The position numbers and the translations under genes were made by a program. The notes beneath the pieces are model-generated. The model searched no databases and was not told where the DNA came from. It saw only the letters and a program-made list of their open reading frames with translations. DNA of 64,000 bases, taken from the NCBI GenBank assembly GCA_963922205.1, contig CAWUHX010000221.1, forward strand, positions 310,001 through 374,000, written 5' to 3'. The stretch is from Romanomermis culicivorax (lineage: Eukaryota; Nematoda; Enoplea; Mermithida; Mermithidae). Position 1 is the first letter of the stretch; each line of letters starts with the position of its first letter. Positions 14,876-25,923 of the stretch are shown in pieces.

Positions 14876-17404
14876 CATACCTTGGCAGTAGGTTCAACTG
14901 GATGTAACTCGGCGCCAGCTGAGGCGATTTTGGTACCAGGCGACTTGATTCTCAGCACCAGATCATGTTTTGTGTGTGAACCGATTTTAATCGTAAAGAT
15001 GGGATCGAGCCCTCAGAGAACGACCATGAAATGCCAAAAACTAGATGACCAACCAAACGGCTTATCAGAAACAACCCATCAATGAACCAAGTAATAAGGA
15101 GTCAATAAATCCACAAATTGTGAATTAGCCAATCAGATAATCAACCAGCAAATCATGGAGTTAACTAATCGCTGGTTGCTTAATCGAAACAACCAGAAAA
15201 TCATTAACCAGCTAATCAGAAAATCAACCAATCAAAGAATTAAGGTATCGACAGAATAACCAGATGATCAACTAACCAACCTCTAATCAGGTAATCAATC
15301 GACCAACCAAGCATTGGATCGGTCAATTAATTCCCAGCCAACCTGGGAATTAACTCACCGTTCAGAAAATTAGCCACAATTTTGTTCCCCTTACGCATTT
15401 TAAAATGATTTCAACTTCAAATGGAAAAAATCTCCACCTGCGAAAAAATTTTGAGTGCGGAAAAAAACCCTGGAAGAAGGTTTGTGAAAAAGTACACTCA
15501 AAATCATGGTTTTTATAGACTAAAATAATTTCTGGCCGACAAAAAGGCTCGTACAAATAAAATACCGGAGTTGCACTTATTTTTTAATTATAAGCAAGAT
15601 ATAGCTTCAGATCAAGCCTTGCGCACCCCGGCGAATTTATGAGGCTCAAAATCAATGGTTCGCCAATTGAAAATCTCAATCCAAAAAATATACTGCTCAA
15701 TGGCCGAGTTTGCGAAATGATGATCCAACCATGCGATCAAAAACCAAATCATCAGATAAAAATACACATACTCGTCTGCTTAAGCACATTATGGGGGCCC
15801 TAACTTAGTCGAACCCTATACCCAAATGTTGGAACCCTCCTAATTCGGAAAAATTTGGAAAATATTAGCTTGTTTGGCTTTTTTGGGAAAATTTTCGAAA
15901 TTTTTGCTTTTCTTGTGGACCCCCATCCACAAATTTGGGGTTTACTCCCTCCCCAAGTAATTGGATCTCTTACAGGTATGTTTAAACAATTATGTCACAA
16001 TTAAGTCATCTATAGATGCTTCACTGGATTTCATTGGTGTTTGGTGATCGTGATGGCTGATTCCTTGATTTATTGGTTTCGTTTCTTTGATGTTTGATTG
16101 CTTCCCTTTTTGGCTGATTGCATGATTTTCAAGTTAATCAGTCAGTTAGTTGAGATTGGTTCCCTGATTAGCTGGATCATGGACACTGTGATTCGGTTGG
16201 CAATTTCCTAACTGGCTGTTGAGTTGGCTGATTAAACTAAACAGTCAGTTGAAAAATGACCTTTAAATTATAATTACTATTATTACGTTTATTTTCCTAG
16301 AGAATCAATCAACCAACAAGGAAATCAAAATAAGTTGTTTTTTCTTGTTGGTTTGTTGGTCTCGCTGCAGTTGGATTTTGGTTTATTCCCAGATTAGTGG
16401 TTAGTTTTCCTGATTCACTTGGTGGTTCGTTGATTGGCTAGTTGGTTGGTTCATTGATTCCCTGATTGTTTGACTTGTTGAGTCCCTGGTTGATTTCCTG
16501 ATTGGTTGGTTGATTTGATTCCTCGATTGGTTAGTTGGTTGGTTCACTAATTCTCGGATTGGTTGGTTGTTTAGTACATTGATTCATTTGTTGGTTGGCT
16601 GATGCTTCGATTTGTTAGTCGTTCGATTCATTGATTCTATGGTTGGTTGGCTGATATCCTGGTTGGTTGGTTGTTTCCCTGATTGGTTGGTTGGTTCATT
16701 GATTTTCTAGTTAGTTGGTTGATTTCCTGATAAGGTGGTTCACTGATTCCTGGTTGGTTAGTTGGTTGGTTGATTCCCCGATTGGCTAGTTAATTGATGG
16801 CTTGGTTGGTTAGTTGGTTGATTAATTGATTCTCTGGTTGGTTGGCTGATCCCCTGGTTGATTGGCTGGTAGATTTTCTGATTGGTTGGTTGGTCGTTTC
16901 CCCGATTGGTTGGTTGGTCGATTCCTGGTTGGTTGGTTGATTCCTTGATTAGTTGGTTCATTGATTCCCTGGTTGGTCGGTTGGTTCGTTGATTTCCCGA
17001 GTGGCTAGTTGATTGCTGCCTCGATTGCTTAGTTGGTTGATTCATCGATTCTCTGGTTGGTTGGCTGATCCCCTAGTTGATTGGTTAGTTGTTTCCTTTA
17101 TTGGTTGCTTGGTTGATCCCCCGGTTGGTTGGTTGGTTGCTTTATTGATTTTCTGGTTGGTTGGTTCATTGATTCCCTGGTTTGTTGATTGATTAATTGA
17201 TTAGTTGGTTCACTGATTCCCTGACTGATTGGTTGGTTAGTTGATTCGCTGGTTTATTGGTCGATTCCCGTTTACTTGGCTAACCTTTGAATTCCCGATT
17301 GCATACACAAAACATGATTTGGTGCTAAGAATCTAGTCATCTGGTACCGAGATCGCCTTATCTGGTACCGAGTTGCATCTAGTTGAACCTATTGTCAAGG
17401 TATG
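14876..17404. mobile_element. Fold-back element with AACCAACC / TTGGTTGG arms
   Basis: Ends CATACCTTGGCAGTAGG and its inverted relative ending CAAGGTATG. About 110 bp at each end are inverted copies including ATCATGTTTTGTGT. Inside follow long degenerate arrays: AACCAACC-type in about 15040-15360 and a TTGGTTGGTTGATTCCCT-like unit of about 20 bp in 16020-17320, so the whole can fold into one giant hairpin. The spacer carries a CATACC-family copy (about 15790-15985). No transposase and no clear target duplication. Confidence 0.75.
15790..15985. mobile_element. CATACC-family element, degenerate
   Basis: Right end intact (CTTACAGGTATG); left end decayed. Keeps the family order CCCTATACCCAAA, AATTCGGAAAAA, TTTTTTGGGAAAATTT, GGGGTTTACTCCC. 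Confidence 0.6.
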
Positions 17405-17885
17405 GATTCAGGCCCTAATACAGACATCATTGGCTGCCACCCTCATATCCTTCTAACGCATCGTCTTCATCATCATCAGAATCGTCGTATTTTATATTTT
17501 GTTCTAAAATCAGGTAAAGGGGTCTGAAAATGATTTGCTTTACGAAGAATAAAACTCAAGTGATGTTGCATTTGCTTTATCTTTACTTAGTTCAGATCCA
17601 ACATTGTGAAACCTAAAAACTCTGATAAAACGTACAAAAAACCCCATAAAAACCCAAATTCAAAATTTTGAAAATAATTTATTTTTCTCATTTTAAGACT
17701 TTAGAATGTCTAGTCAAAAAACCTACAAATTCGTTCAAAATTAGCATTGAATTACAAATTTAATTTGCTTTTTTTCTATATTCACTATTATTGTATTGTA
17801 ACAGGCACTGTTTTTCCCTCGAATCGTGCTTTTTGGGGAATAAAATTCCGAAAAGGGAAAAAATTTTGGGCTCTTTCCCTATTTG
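17405..17885. other. Intergenic, nothing recognised
   Basis: AT-rich sequence without a supported ORF or repeat boundary. Confidence 0.5.
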
Positions 17886-18022
17886 GGGAAGAATATTTGG
17901 ATGATAGGATATAAAAAAATCACTTATGAAGATCATGTTCTCAGTGATGATTGCGGTAAAGCTAATGCTTTCAACAAATTTTTCAGTTCCATCTTTTCTA
18001 AAGATGACAAATGTATTCCAAA
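17886..18022 (+). pseudogene. LINE fragment (pre-RT region)
   Basis: The frame reads KANAFNKFFSSIFSKDD, closely matching EAFNNFFSSVFTKDN in the LINE at 22340-24513. The fragment ends where the CATACC element at 18023 begins. Confidence 0.65.
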
Positions 18023-18212
18023 CATACCTGTAAGAGGTCTGACGTGTTTGGGGGGGGGGGGGTAAACCCGAAATTTGGGGCGGGGGGTCGAAAAAGCCGA
18101 AAATGTTCCCCAAAAAGGCAAACAAGGAACTTTTTGCCAATTTTTCCAAGTTAGGTGGGGTAGTTATAGGGTTTCACCAAGTTGGGGGGGGGTCTACCCA
18201 ATTACAGGTATG
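18023..18212. mobile_element. CATACC-family element
   Basis: Ends CATACCTGTAAGAGG and AATTACAGGTATG with a G12 run near the left end and further G runs near the right. It interrupts LINE-derived sequence. The flanking octamers match poorly (ATTCCAAA / ATCCTAGG). Confidence 0.75.
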
Positions 18213-18385
18213 ATCCTAGGAATCAATTGGCCTGTGGAGTAAAAATGAAAAATAGAACCCTGATTTCCGGTGAAATACTGACCATTGGGGATTACAGAAA
18301 AAGCAACTCAATTAATAGAAACTGCTGATGGTTAATTAATAAATGAAAGTAGATATGCTAAGGGCCGCGCCTGATAGCGAATGAT

Positions 18386-19306
18386 CAGGTTTTTTTGAAA
18401 GGCCAAGTTGCAATGTGCAACTTGGGGGAAAAATTTTGGCTGCACACAAGCTTGTAGCCAGAAATTTTTTCAGGCGGGGACATGGCCGACCAATCCCCTT
18501 GCCTACAGGCCTAGCTGCACAGATAAATTTTTGGTTGCTCACTCTAGAATCAATAAATTCGTTCAACTTTATCGGAAAAACCATCAAAAGTTAGTTTTCT
18601 TGTATTTCATTCGATTCGCGTCGGTTTTAGGCTTTTAGAACGCAATTTTTTTAGTTTTGACTAGAAAATGAAGAGGTTGGTATGAGTATAAATTGTTCGG
18701 CGCATAGCGCCGAAATTTTTTTTGGGGTGGATTTTAATATTCTATAGAACGCTGGAAAATTACTCTCTTCAACTTTTATTTCCAAGAAAAAAGTTTAATT
18801 TTTCAGTTATTCAATAAATTTTTAGTTGGGCAAACTACAATGCGAAAACTAGGAAAATAATCGGGAATTTCGATGCTTCACGCAGCAATAATGTAAAATT
18901 GGACTCAAAATGTTTTAATCATACAAAATTCAAATTTTTTTTTAAAGATCGCGAAAGCATTCTGGAAAAATAAAATAACCGTGAAAAATCGTGCTTTTCG
19001 TCAAATTCGTCAAAAACAACACATGATCGAACATTCATCCATGATATGTTGATAATTAAAAGCTATATAAGCATTAGCTAAATTACTAACCGCGCACCAG
19101 AATAATGTAGAAAACTTTAAAATAATTGAAATCCTGCGCGAAGCGCTGGAAAATTTTCGCTATTTTACATTTTATGACGCATAAAAATGAATCTCCGGAT
19201 CGGAAACCCTATAACCTAATTTATAGCCAGTCAGGCTTCAAGTTGCACTGTGCAAAAAAAATTGATGCACCGCCCGAAATTTGCTTGCTGTGTGCAAAAA
19301 AGCCTG
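18386..19306. mobile_element. hAT-like element, family R5 copy 2
   Basis: Begins CAGGTTTTTTTGAAAGG and ends TGCAAAAAAGCCTG; flanking octamers CGAATGAT / AGAATAAT agree at 6 of 8. Internally it carries CGGCGCATAGCGCCG at 18698-18712, GCGCGAAGCGC at about 19135-19147 and GTTGCAATGTGCAAC palindromes. Confidence 0.55.
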
Positions 19307-19862
19307 AGAATAATGAATATCATCCTACCATGAATTGATTAGGCTCAAAATTTTGAGATTTTGACCTTCTAAAGTTCGATTCATGAAAACGCATCTTTTT
19401 GGCTTTGAATTCCCCAAGATTTTTTCCACAATGAGTTCTATACCCGAAATTCTTTCCATCAAAAGACGTCATTTGGGGAAAAAACGGTGACGACGGTGAT
19501 CCCATAAGGGAAGAAACGGCACTTCTGCAGTTTACGTGGTACTTACAGAGAAAAATTTTTTTATAGTTTTTCGTGTCATAAGAGTAATTCGATGCTGCTG
19601 ATCACGAATATGCTTTTTACCCAAATCGTGAAACTACTCGAGATATTTCGATTTTATAATTTTCGTTTTTTCATCAATTTTTTGTTTTTACATTGTAACT
19701 GATCCTGCTGATTACAATAATTTGTAAATAAAAAAGTCAGTGTAAACTCATAAAATATCGCAAACACCGAAATCTCGACTTTCAAATTATATTTCTTATT
19801 GGATATGGCGAATATGCTCCGCGTCTTCCCGGATTTATCTGAAAATAAAACTGAAAAATAAA

Positions 19863-20010
19863 CGTCGTTTTGATACACATCGTTCAATGTTGAATGATTA
19901 TCTTGCTGAATTTCTCTGGCGCCAACGTTTCAATGAAAATACTTTCGAGAATTTCATTCAGCATATACCAGCCGTTTATCCCGATGCAGCTGTTAAACAG
20001 TTTTTAAAAT
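19863..20010 (+). pseudogene. Merlin / ISXO2-type transposase fragment
   Basis: One open stretch reads THRSMLNDYLAEFLWRQRF, followed by ENFIQHIPAVYP. This is the C-terminal signature of DDE transposases of the IS1595/ISXO2 type, carried in animals by Merlin elements (YL.EF.WR motif, family knowledge). The upstream reading frame is closed by stops. A short relic. Confidence 0.65.
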
Positions 20011-20450
20011 TTTCCTTTTCCTTGTTATTTTTCACTAGTTCAAAGAGGTAGTTTTAAAATGTTGTATTTGTTATGCCTCAAGGCAACGGTGTTTGTACAT
20101 TTTTAGTTTCATTAAGTTTAAATTGTCAGACGGGCTGAGTTAAACTTCAAATCAGCATAATTTTAGAACAAAGGCATACCAGTAATTGGGGGGAGGGGAT
20201 GTTAGGGGGGATCCCCACCCTTAACATGATCGAACCCTATACCCAAATATTGGGACCCCACCCCCAACTTGGTCAAGCCTATACAAAACCCACTCCAAAC
20301 TCGGAAAAATTGGGAAAAATTAGGAAAAAAGTGGCTTGTTTTGGTCTTTTTGGGGAAATTTCCGAATTTTTTGAGGGTTTTTCGACCCCCTAAAATTATG
20401 TAAATGTTGGGACTCCCATCCCAAAATTTTGGGTTTACCCTACCCCCAAC

Positions 20451-20621
20451 CAGGGATTTTTTTCCGCACAGTGCAGATTTTTTTGGGGTCGTGCGGAAAA
20501 TTTTTTTAGAGTTTTCCACACGGAACGGAAAATTTTTAATGTTTTTAGTGCTTTGGTGGTGCGGAAATTTTTCTGGCCGATTTCCGCAAGATGCGGAACG
20601 ACCGGTGCGGAAAAAACCTTG
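20451..20621. mobile_element. hAT-like MITE, family R6 (CCGCAC palindromes)
   Basis: 171 bp, ends CAGGGATTTTTTTCCGCAC and GTGCGGAAAAAACCTTG. Perfect flanking duplication CCCCCAAC at 20443-20450 and 20622-20629. No coding capacity. Confidence 0.8.
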
Positions 20622-20629
20622 CCCCCAAC

Positions 20630-21500
20630 CAGCGTTTTTTCCTCAAATAGGGTCTTTTGAGGAAAAAAATTTCGAAATGTGGAAAAAAATTTTGGGGATG
20701 GTTCTCATTGTGAAAAAAAATTTGGGGAATGCAAAGCCGAAAAGATGCGTTCTGGTGGACTTTAAGAGATCAAAATGTCAAAATTTTCATGGGTGTAATA
20801 ATCACTATTTTCTATCAGGCGCGGCCGTTAGCATTGAATGATACATTGAATGAAAAATAAAAATTAGCATTGAAACGTACTAATAAATGTTCAACAGTTT
20901 CTAACAATCGAGTTTGCTCGTCCCATTTTCTAATCGTTAACAGTCAGTAAGCGGAACTTTTGCGTTTATTGACGATGGAAATTCAAGATATCATTCTACT
21001 CTGTGATTTTCGAACCTCTGTTCAAGAATATCTGTTGGAGAGATTCATGTTTCAGCGTTTTAGAATAAAAACTCGAAAATCTTTCCGGCGCTTCGCGCCG
21101 GAATGAACAACAAATTACACTTCATCTGTTAATTTTAATTTATTTTTTAACATTGTGAAAGCTCATTTTCCATCGTTTTAGATAATTCTAATCGGAACCA
21201 TAAAAAAACTAATGGCCGATAAATCCATGAGAACTCTATCGTTAAAATGCTTTATCTGCTCCTGCAAAATACAATATATTCTTCATCAGATTAACATAAC
21301 CAGAATTTTCTCAATTTTTTCCCCGATTCTGACTCCAAATACAACAGATGAATGCTTGAGCATGCTCCTAGAATGCATAAAAAAGCATCCGTAGCCACAT
21401 TATAAACGTTTTTGAAAATGTGGAAAATTTTTGGAAAATGAGGAAAAAAATTTTGGGTCCGGTTCTCATGTGGAAAAAATCTTCGAGGAAAAAAATAGTG
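20630..21500. mobile_element. hAT-like element, family R1 copy 1
   Basis: Ends CAGCGTTTTTTCCTC and CGAGGAAAAAAATAGTG. It is flanked by CCCCCAAC and CCCCCATC (7 of 8), the left octamer also serving as the right duplication of the R6 insertion. Contains CCGGCGCTTCGCGCCGG at 21085-21101. Homologous to 40323-42575 and 41440-42459. Confidence 0.75.
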
Positions 21501-21518
21501 CCCCCATCTGGTCGGACC

Positions 21519-21690
21519 CAGTGTTTTTTTGTGTGCCAAAACATAGTTTTTGGCACAAAAAAATTTGCACAAAAAATTTTGAGCGTTTGTGCCAATTGGC
21601 ACAAAATTTTTGGCTGGTCAAACATTAAATTTCCTTGATTTTTAGACGTTTCAGGCGCTGAAAATGCCAAAAATTTTCGGCGCTTCGCGC
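21519..21690. mobile_element. hAT-A fragment
   Basis: Starts CAGTGTTTTTTTGTGTGCC, contains TTGTGCCAATTGGCACAAA and a CGGCGCTTCGCGCC hairpin, then stops against the R2 copy at 21691. Confidence 0.65.
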
Positions 21691-22339
21691 CATTGTTTTT
21701 TCCACATTTGCACTATAATGTGGAAAAAAAATCTGGAATGTGGAAAAAAATTTTGAGGTCTTTAAACAAATGTGGAAGAAAAATTTTGGGTTTTCATATT
21801 GAAAAGATGCATTTTGGTGCATTTTAGGAGGTCCAAATCTCAAAATTTTCCGGCGCTTTGCGTCGGTTATAATTTTAATAATCATCATTATTCAATAAGT
21901 AGCTCAGGCGCGGCTTTACTAATGTCTACCTTCATTTATCACTTAGTCTATAATAGTTTTCATCATCTTAAACGTAGTATCTCATGTTTTAATTGGTAAT
22001 CTTCAACATTTTATCATAATATTTAATGAAGATGCGCATTTTTTCCTTTTGAGAAAGATCAGTACGTCAAGTCTCTATGATTTATGATGCGATTATTTCT
22101 TTGCTAACGTAAAATCAATTCAAAAGCTTCATGGGAATATCTTTCGGAAATTTATACTCTTCTTACTCATATATTTTCGATTAAGTTCATGAGAGTTTAC
22201 AAGTAAATTACAGATTTTAAAATTTTTCAAGTAAAATTCTAGAAATTACGACTCTTGATCACAAAATTGGAATCTAATTCTTGAAATAAATGTTCGGAAA
22301 ATTGATTTTCCAGCATCCCAGAATGTCAATATACCCAAA

Positions 22340-24479
22340 AAATTTTCCGGCTTTTTGGGCTTTCACTTGTCATCATAGAGAACTTGACCATTGATTTCTT
22401 GTGTAATTCAAGTCAAATCACAGCTCTTGGATAGTTTGCTAGAAAATTTGTTCAACAATGCTTGTAGATTAGGCTTTTAAGTCGAACATTTCAATTTTTC
22501 TCCAATTTTAATGAATTAACTTCTCTAAAAACACCGGAAGGCTTGAAAAAGAATCATTTCTCAGATATTTCAAAAAGCTTGAGCAAGCAATAAAACACTT
22601 TCATATTGAAAGAGAGACTAAGCTTGTTAGACATGAAAACCTGAAATTATTTTATAACTACGTTAACCAGGGTCTAAATAATAGGCAAGAAATCTCAGTC
22701 CTAAGACAAAATGATAAATTATTAACAGAAACTGAAGACATCCTAGAAGCTTTTAATAATTTTTTCTCCTCAGTCTTCACAAAAGATAATAGAATTGAGA
22801 CTGGTTTAAATTTTAATTCAAATAAAAATAGGTTAGCAGAAATAAGAATTTCAGATGATGATATTTTGCTCCAAATTAGAAGATTTAAAAATTCAAATTC
22901 GGTGGGACCTGATGGCTTACCAATAATAATATTTAAAAGATTAGCCAATTATTTAGTCCATCCATTAAAAAAAATTTTCAATATTTCTGTACTGACTGGA
23001 CGCCTTCCGAGCATCTGGAAAATGGCTCATGTGACTCCAGTTTTGAAGAAAGGGATCACGAGTGAAAGTTCCAACTATCGGCCTGTATCTTTAACTTGCG
23101 TTTGTTGTAGGATTCTTGAAAAAATCATAAAAGCTCAAGTGACCAACTTTCTTACTGTAAATAATTGTATTTCTGATCGTCAGTTTGGTTTTGTAAAGAA
23201 AAAATCCTGCGAAACCCAGCTCTTACTGTTCTCTAAATACTTAATTGATAACATTGACAAAAAAAGGGCAGTTGATGTAATATATTTGGATTTTTCTAAA
23301 GCCTTTGACACAGTACCACATTCAAAGCTCATTGCAAAAGTGGAAAAATACGGTCTCAAGGGAAATTTATTGTCATGGATTACCGATTTCCTTCGTAATA
23401 GACAACAAAGAGTTAAGTTAAAAAACATCTTATCTACTTCTCAAAATGTAACAAGTGGTGTCCCGCAGGGCAGTGTTTTGGGTCCTTTACTATTCCTTTT
23501 ATATGTCAATGATATAGATAACCTACCACGATTACCTGAAGTAAGCCTGTTTTTGTTCGCTGATGATATAAAAATCTTTAGCTGTACTAAAAATAGTGGG
23601 GACCTTCAAGAATTTCTAGAATCCATTGTCAGATGGTCTGAAATTTCTCAACTAACTCTCTCTACTTCCAAAAGTAAGGTAATGCATTTTGGATTTGATA
23701 ACAAAATGAAGAAATACAAAATTGACGATAGAATAATAGAGGATACTGACAATTATGTTAAAGATCTTGGTATTTTTTAAACCAAAAATTTTAAATTTGA
23801 TGAACATATAGGCCATATTATAAAGAATGCTTACTACAGATTATATCTTATATTTCGTCGATTTGTAAGCAAAGATAAATTTTTACTGACTAATGCATAC
23901 AAAACATACGTCAGACCTATTCTGGAATATGCAACTACCATCTGGTCACCCCACTCAACTAAGAACATCAGAGCCATTGAAAAAGTACAGAAATACTTCA
24001 CAAAAAGGGTTCTCAACTATCCTGAGGTTTCTTATAATGATCGTTTAACTGTATTAAAGTTAGAGAAACTTGAAAGTAGAAGGCGTTTGAATGACTTGGT
24101 TATGTTATATAAGATAATAAACCATGAAGTAGACGTAAAATTGAGTGATTTCTGCACCATTACACATTCTCAGACCCGATCCAACCACAATTGGAAGTTA
24201 AAAACAGATATTCCAAGGACTGATATTAAGAAATACTTCTTTACTAATAGAGTTATTCCTATTTGGAATAAACTTCCGGAATCGATAATAACATCTAGAA
24301 ATAGTAAAATTTTTCGCTCTAAACTGGATAAGTTCAATTTTGGTCAACTGTAAGAGCTATATGCCTTTTTGACCAAGCACAGCATATTCGTAAATGTACT
24401 GCATATTTATTCTGTATTTAATTAACTTATTCGTTTATTTCATTATATTCTCCTAATATTGCTTAGTGCCGTTGCAAAT

Positions 24480-24513
<34 letters not shown>
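22340..24513 (+). mobile_element. 5'-truncated non-LTR retrotransposon (LINE)
   Basis: Pre-RT, reverse transcriptase and C-terminal segments of a jockey/CR1-like LINE without endonuclease. The 3' end is AATAAAATCATCATC, a run of about 10 TCA triplets. It is inserted into repeat R2. The 5' boundary is uncertain. Confidence 0.8.
22540..24353 (+). pseudogene. LINE reverse transcriptase ORF with one internal stop
   Basis: Open from about 22540, with the main block 22866-23780. RT motifs in order: GPDGLP, NYRPVSLT, IYLDFSKAFDTVPH, GVPQGSVLGPLLFLLYVND and the catalytic LFADDIKIF. One TAA (23778-23780) interrupts the frame right after KDLGIF; the same frame then continues to 24353 through LEYATTIWSPHS and a C-terminal WNKLP motif, typical of these LINEs. 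No endonuclease upstream, and frameshifts before 22540. A dead copy that decayed recently. Confidence 0.88.

Positions 24514-24514
<1 letters not shown>
24481..24514 (+). repeat. (TCA)n microsatellite, LINE 3' tail
   Basis: About ten TCA/ATC triplets directly after GCAAATAAAA; it ends exactly where repeat R2 resumes. Confidence 0.9.
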
Positions 24515-24516
<2 letters not shown>

Positions 24517-24745
24517 AGCTCAAAAACAGTGCGATAAAGCGTCTGTGAGCCTTTTTAAGCCAAAAAACGAGGATTTTAAGACGAAAAAATTTTTTTCCAC
24601 ATGTGGAAAAAAATTTGACCCCTTTCCACATCTGTGGAAAAAAGTTCGTGAAGAAAAAACGGTGATAATAATGATTATTAAAGTTATAATCGACGCGAAG
24701 CGCCGGAAAATTGTGAGATTATGACCTTCTAAAATGCAGCTTTTC

Positions 24746-25582
24746 CAGCGTTTTTTTTGTGCACGGACATTTGTGCCAATTGGCACAAGTGGCCAAAAAA
24801 ATTTGTGCCAATGGCACAAAAAAATTTTTTTTACTAGAGACATTACTGAAAACTGCCGAAAAGTTTTAGGCCAAAGGTTTGATAAAGAGTTAACGTTTAA
24901 CGCATTAATTTTTTTGTAAAAATGGTGACCAACGTATTTTTCAGCTAACCATGTCAGTGGGAAAAGAAAAAACTGTGCAACAAAATAGTTCACGAAATCC
25001 CAAAAAGAAACGGAATGCTGAGAGGAGACAATTTAAATAGCCCTAGAGTTGTTCAGGAAGTTCAAATCGATTCAATTTTCGACTACGAACGAATAGCTAC
25101 GTTATGTATATTTAACAACCATGTAAAGAATAGAGAAAATAAAGTCGCAAAGACTGTTAATTTTCGATCGAAACATTGTACCATTATCAACGATATCGAT
25201 TTTTTTATTTGAATCAATCAAACACAAAAAGTAAGAATTTCAGTTTTAAATCCGAATCTGACTGAATGAAGAGAGAATATTCAGAATTTTTTTTCACTCA
25301 TCAGTCTTGACAGCCTACAAAGTTTGGTGCAAAAATACTAATACACTGTTCGAAAAGTAATCGTTTGCGTTCGGGTCAAACATTATATTCATTGATTCGG
25401 CGCGAAGCGCCAAAATTTTTTTTGCATTTTCAGCCCCTAAAACGTCTAAAAATCAAGGAAATTTAATGTTTGACCAGCCAAAAAATTTGTGCCAATTGGC
25501 ACAAACAAACGCTCAAAATTTTTTGTGCCATTCCAAATTTTTTTGTGCCAAAAACCATGTTTTGGCACAAAAAAAAACACTG
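24746..25582. mobile_element. hAT-A non-autonomous element, copy 1
   Basis: Ends CAGCGTTTTTTTTGTGC and GGCACAAAAAAAAACACTG. Flanking octamers AGCTTTTC / ATCTTCTC (6 of 8). Carries the palindrome TTGTGCCAATTGGCACAA near both ends and a GGCGCGAAGCGCC hairpin at 25398-25411. No transposase. Confidence 0.75.
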
Positions 25583-25923
25583 ATCTTCTCTATATCCGAT
25601 CCCCAAAACTTTCTCCCCCAAATGGGGAAAGAGCCCAAAATTTTCTTCCCTTTTCCGAATTTTTTTTCTCGAAAAAGCACGATTTGGGGAAAAAAACAGT
25701 GGTGCTCGCGCTCGGGCCTTGAGATTTTTTTTTCCGAGTGAAATACAGTAAACACTGAGAGCTTCCGATTGCATACCTAACACTACGTACTTCTTTTTAC
25801 TAAATCGCATCTAACCATAGCCGCACCGCCCACGAGGTTTTTTGAAGACTGACATCGCACAAGAATTTCATCGTATCCGTGATATTATACAACATGGTTA
25901 AATATTAGGGATAAAAAAAATCT

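Larger units (their letters stand above)
20175..21518. mobile_element. CATACC-family element split by two later insertions
   Basis: Left end CATACCAGTAATTGGGGGG at 20175. The body runs to 20450 and resumes at 21501-21518 with CTGGTCGGACC, then is cut by a hAT-A fragment. The two insertions sit side by side at the octamer CCCCCAAC. Confidence 0.7.
21691..24664. mobile_element. Repeat R2, split by a LINE
   Basis: Starts CATTGTTTTTTCCACA. The left part (21691-about 22335) matches 7140-7690 and 35706-36540. After the LINE it resumes at 24514 with AAAAAGCTCAAAAACA and ends TTCCACATGTGGAAAA...AAACGGTG. The old copy at 7140 shows the two halves as contiguous sequence, which supports the nested reading. 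Confidence 0.65.

Noticed and set aside
16758..17045. Asn/Gln/Pro-rich open frame on the minus strand
   Set aside because: It is the translation of the TTGGTTGG minisatellite arm of the fold-back element.
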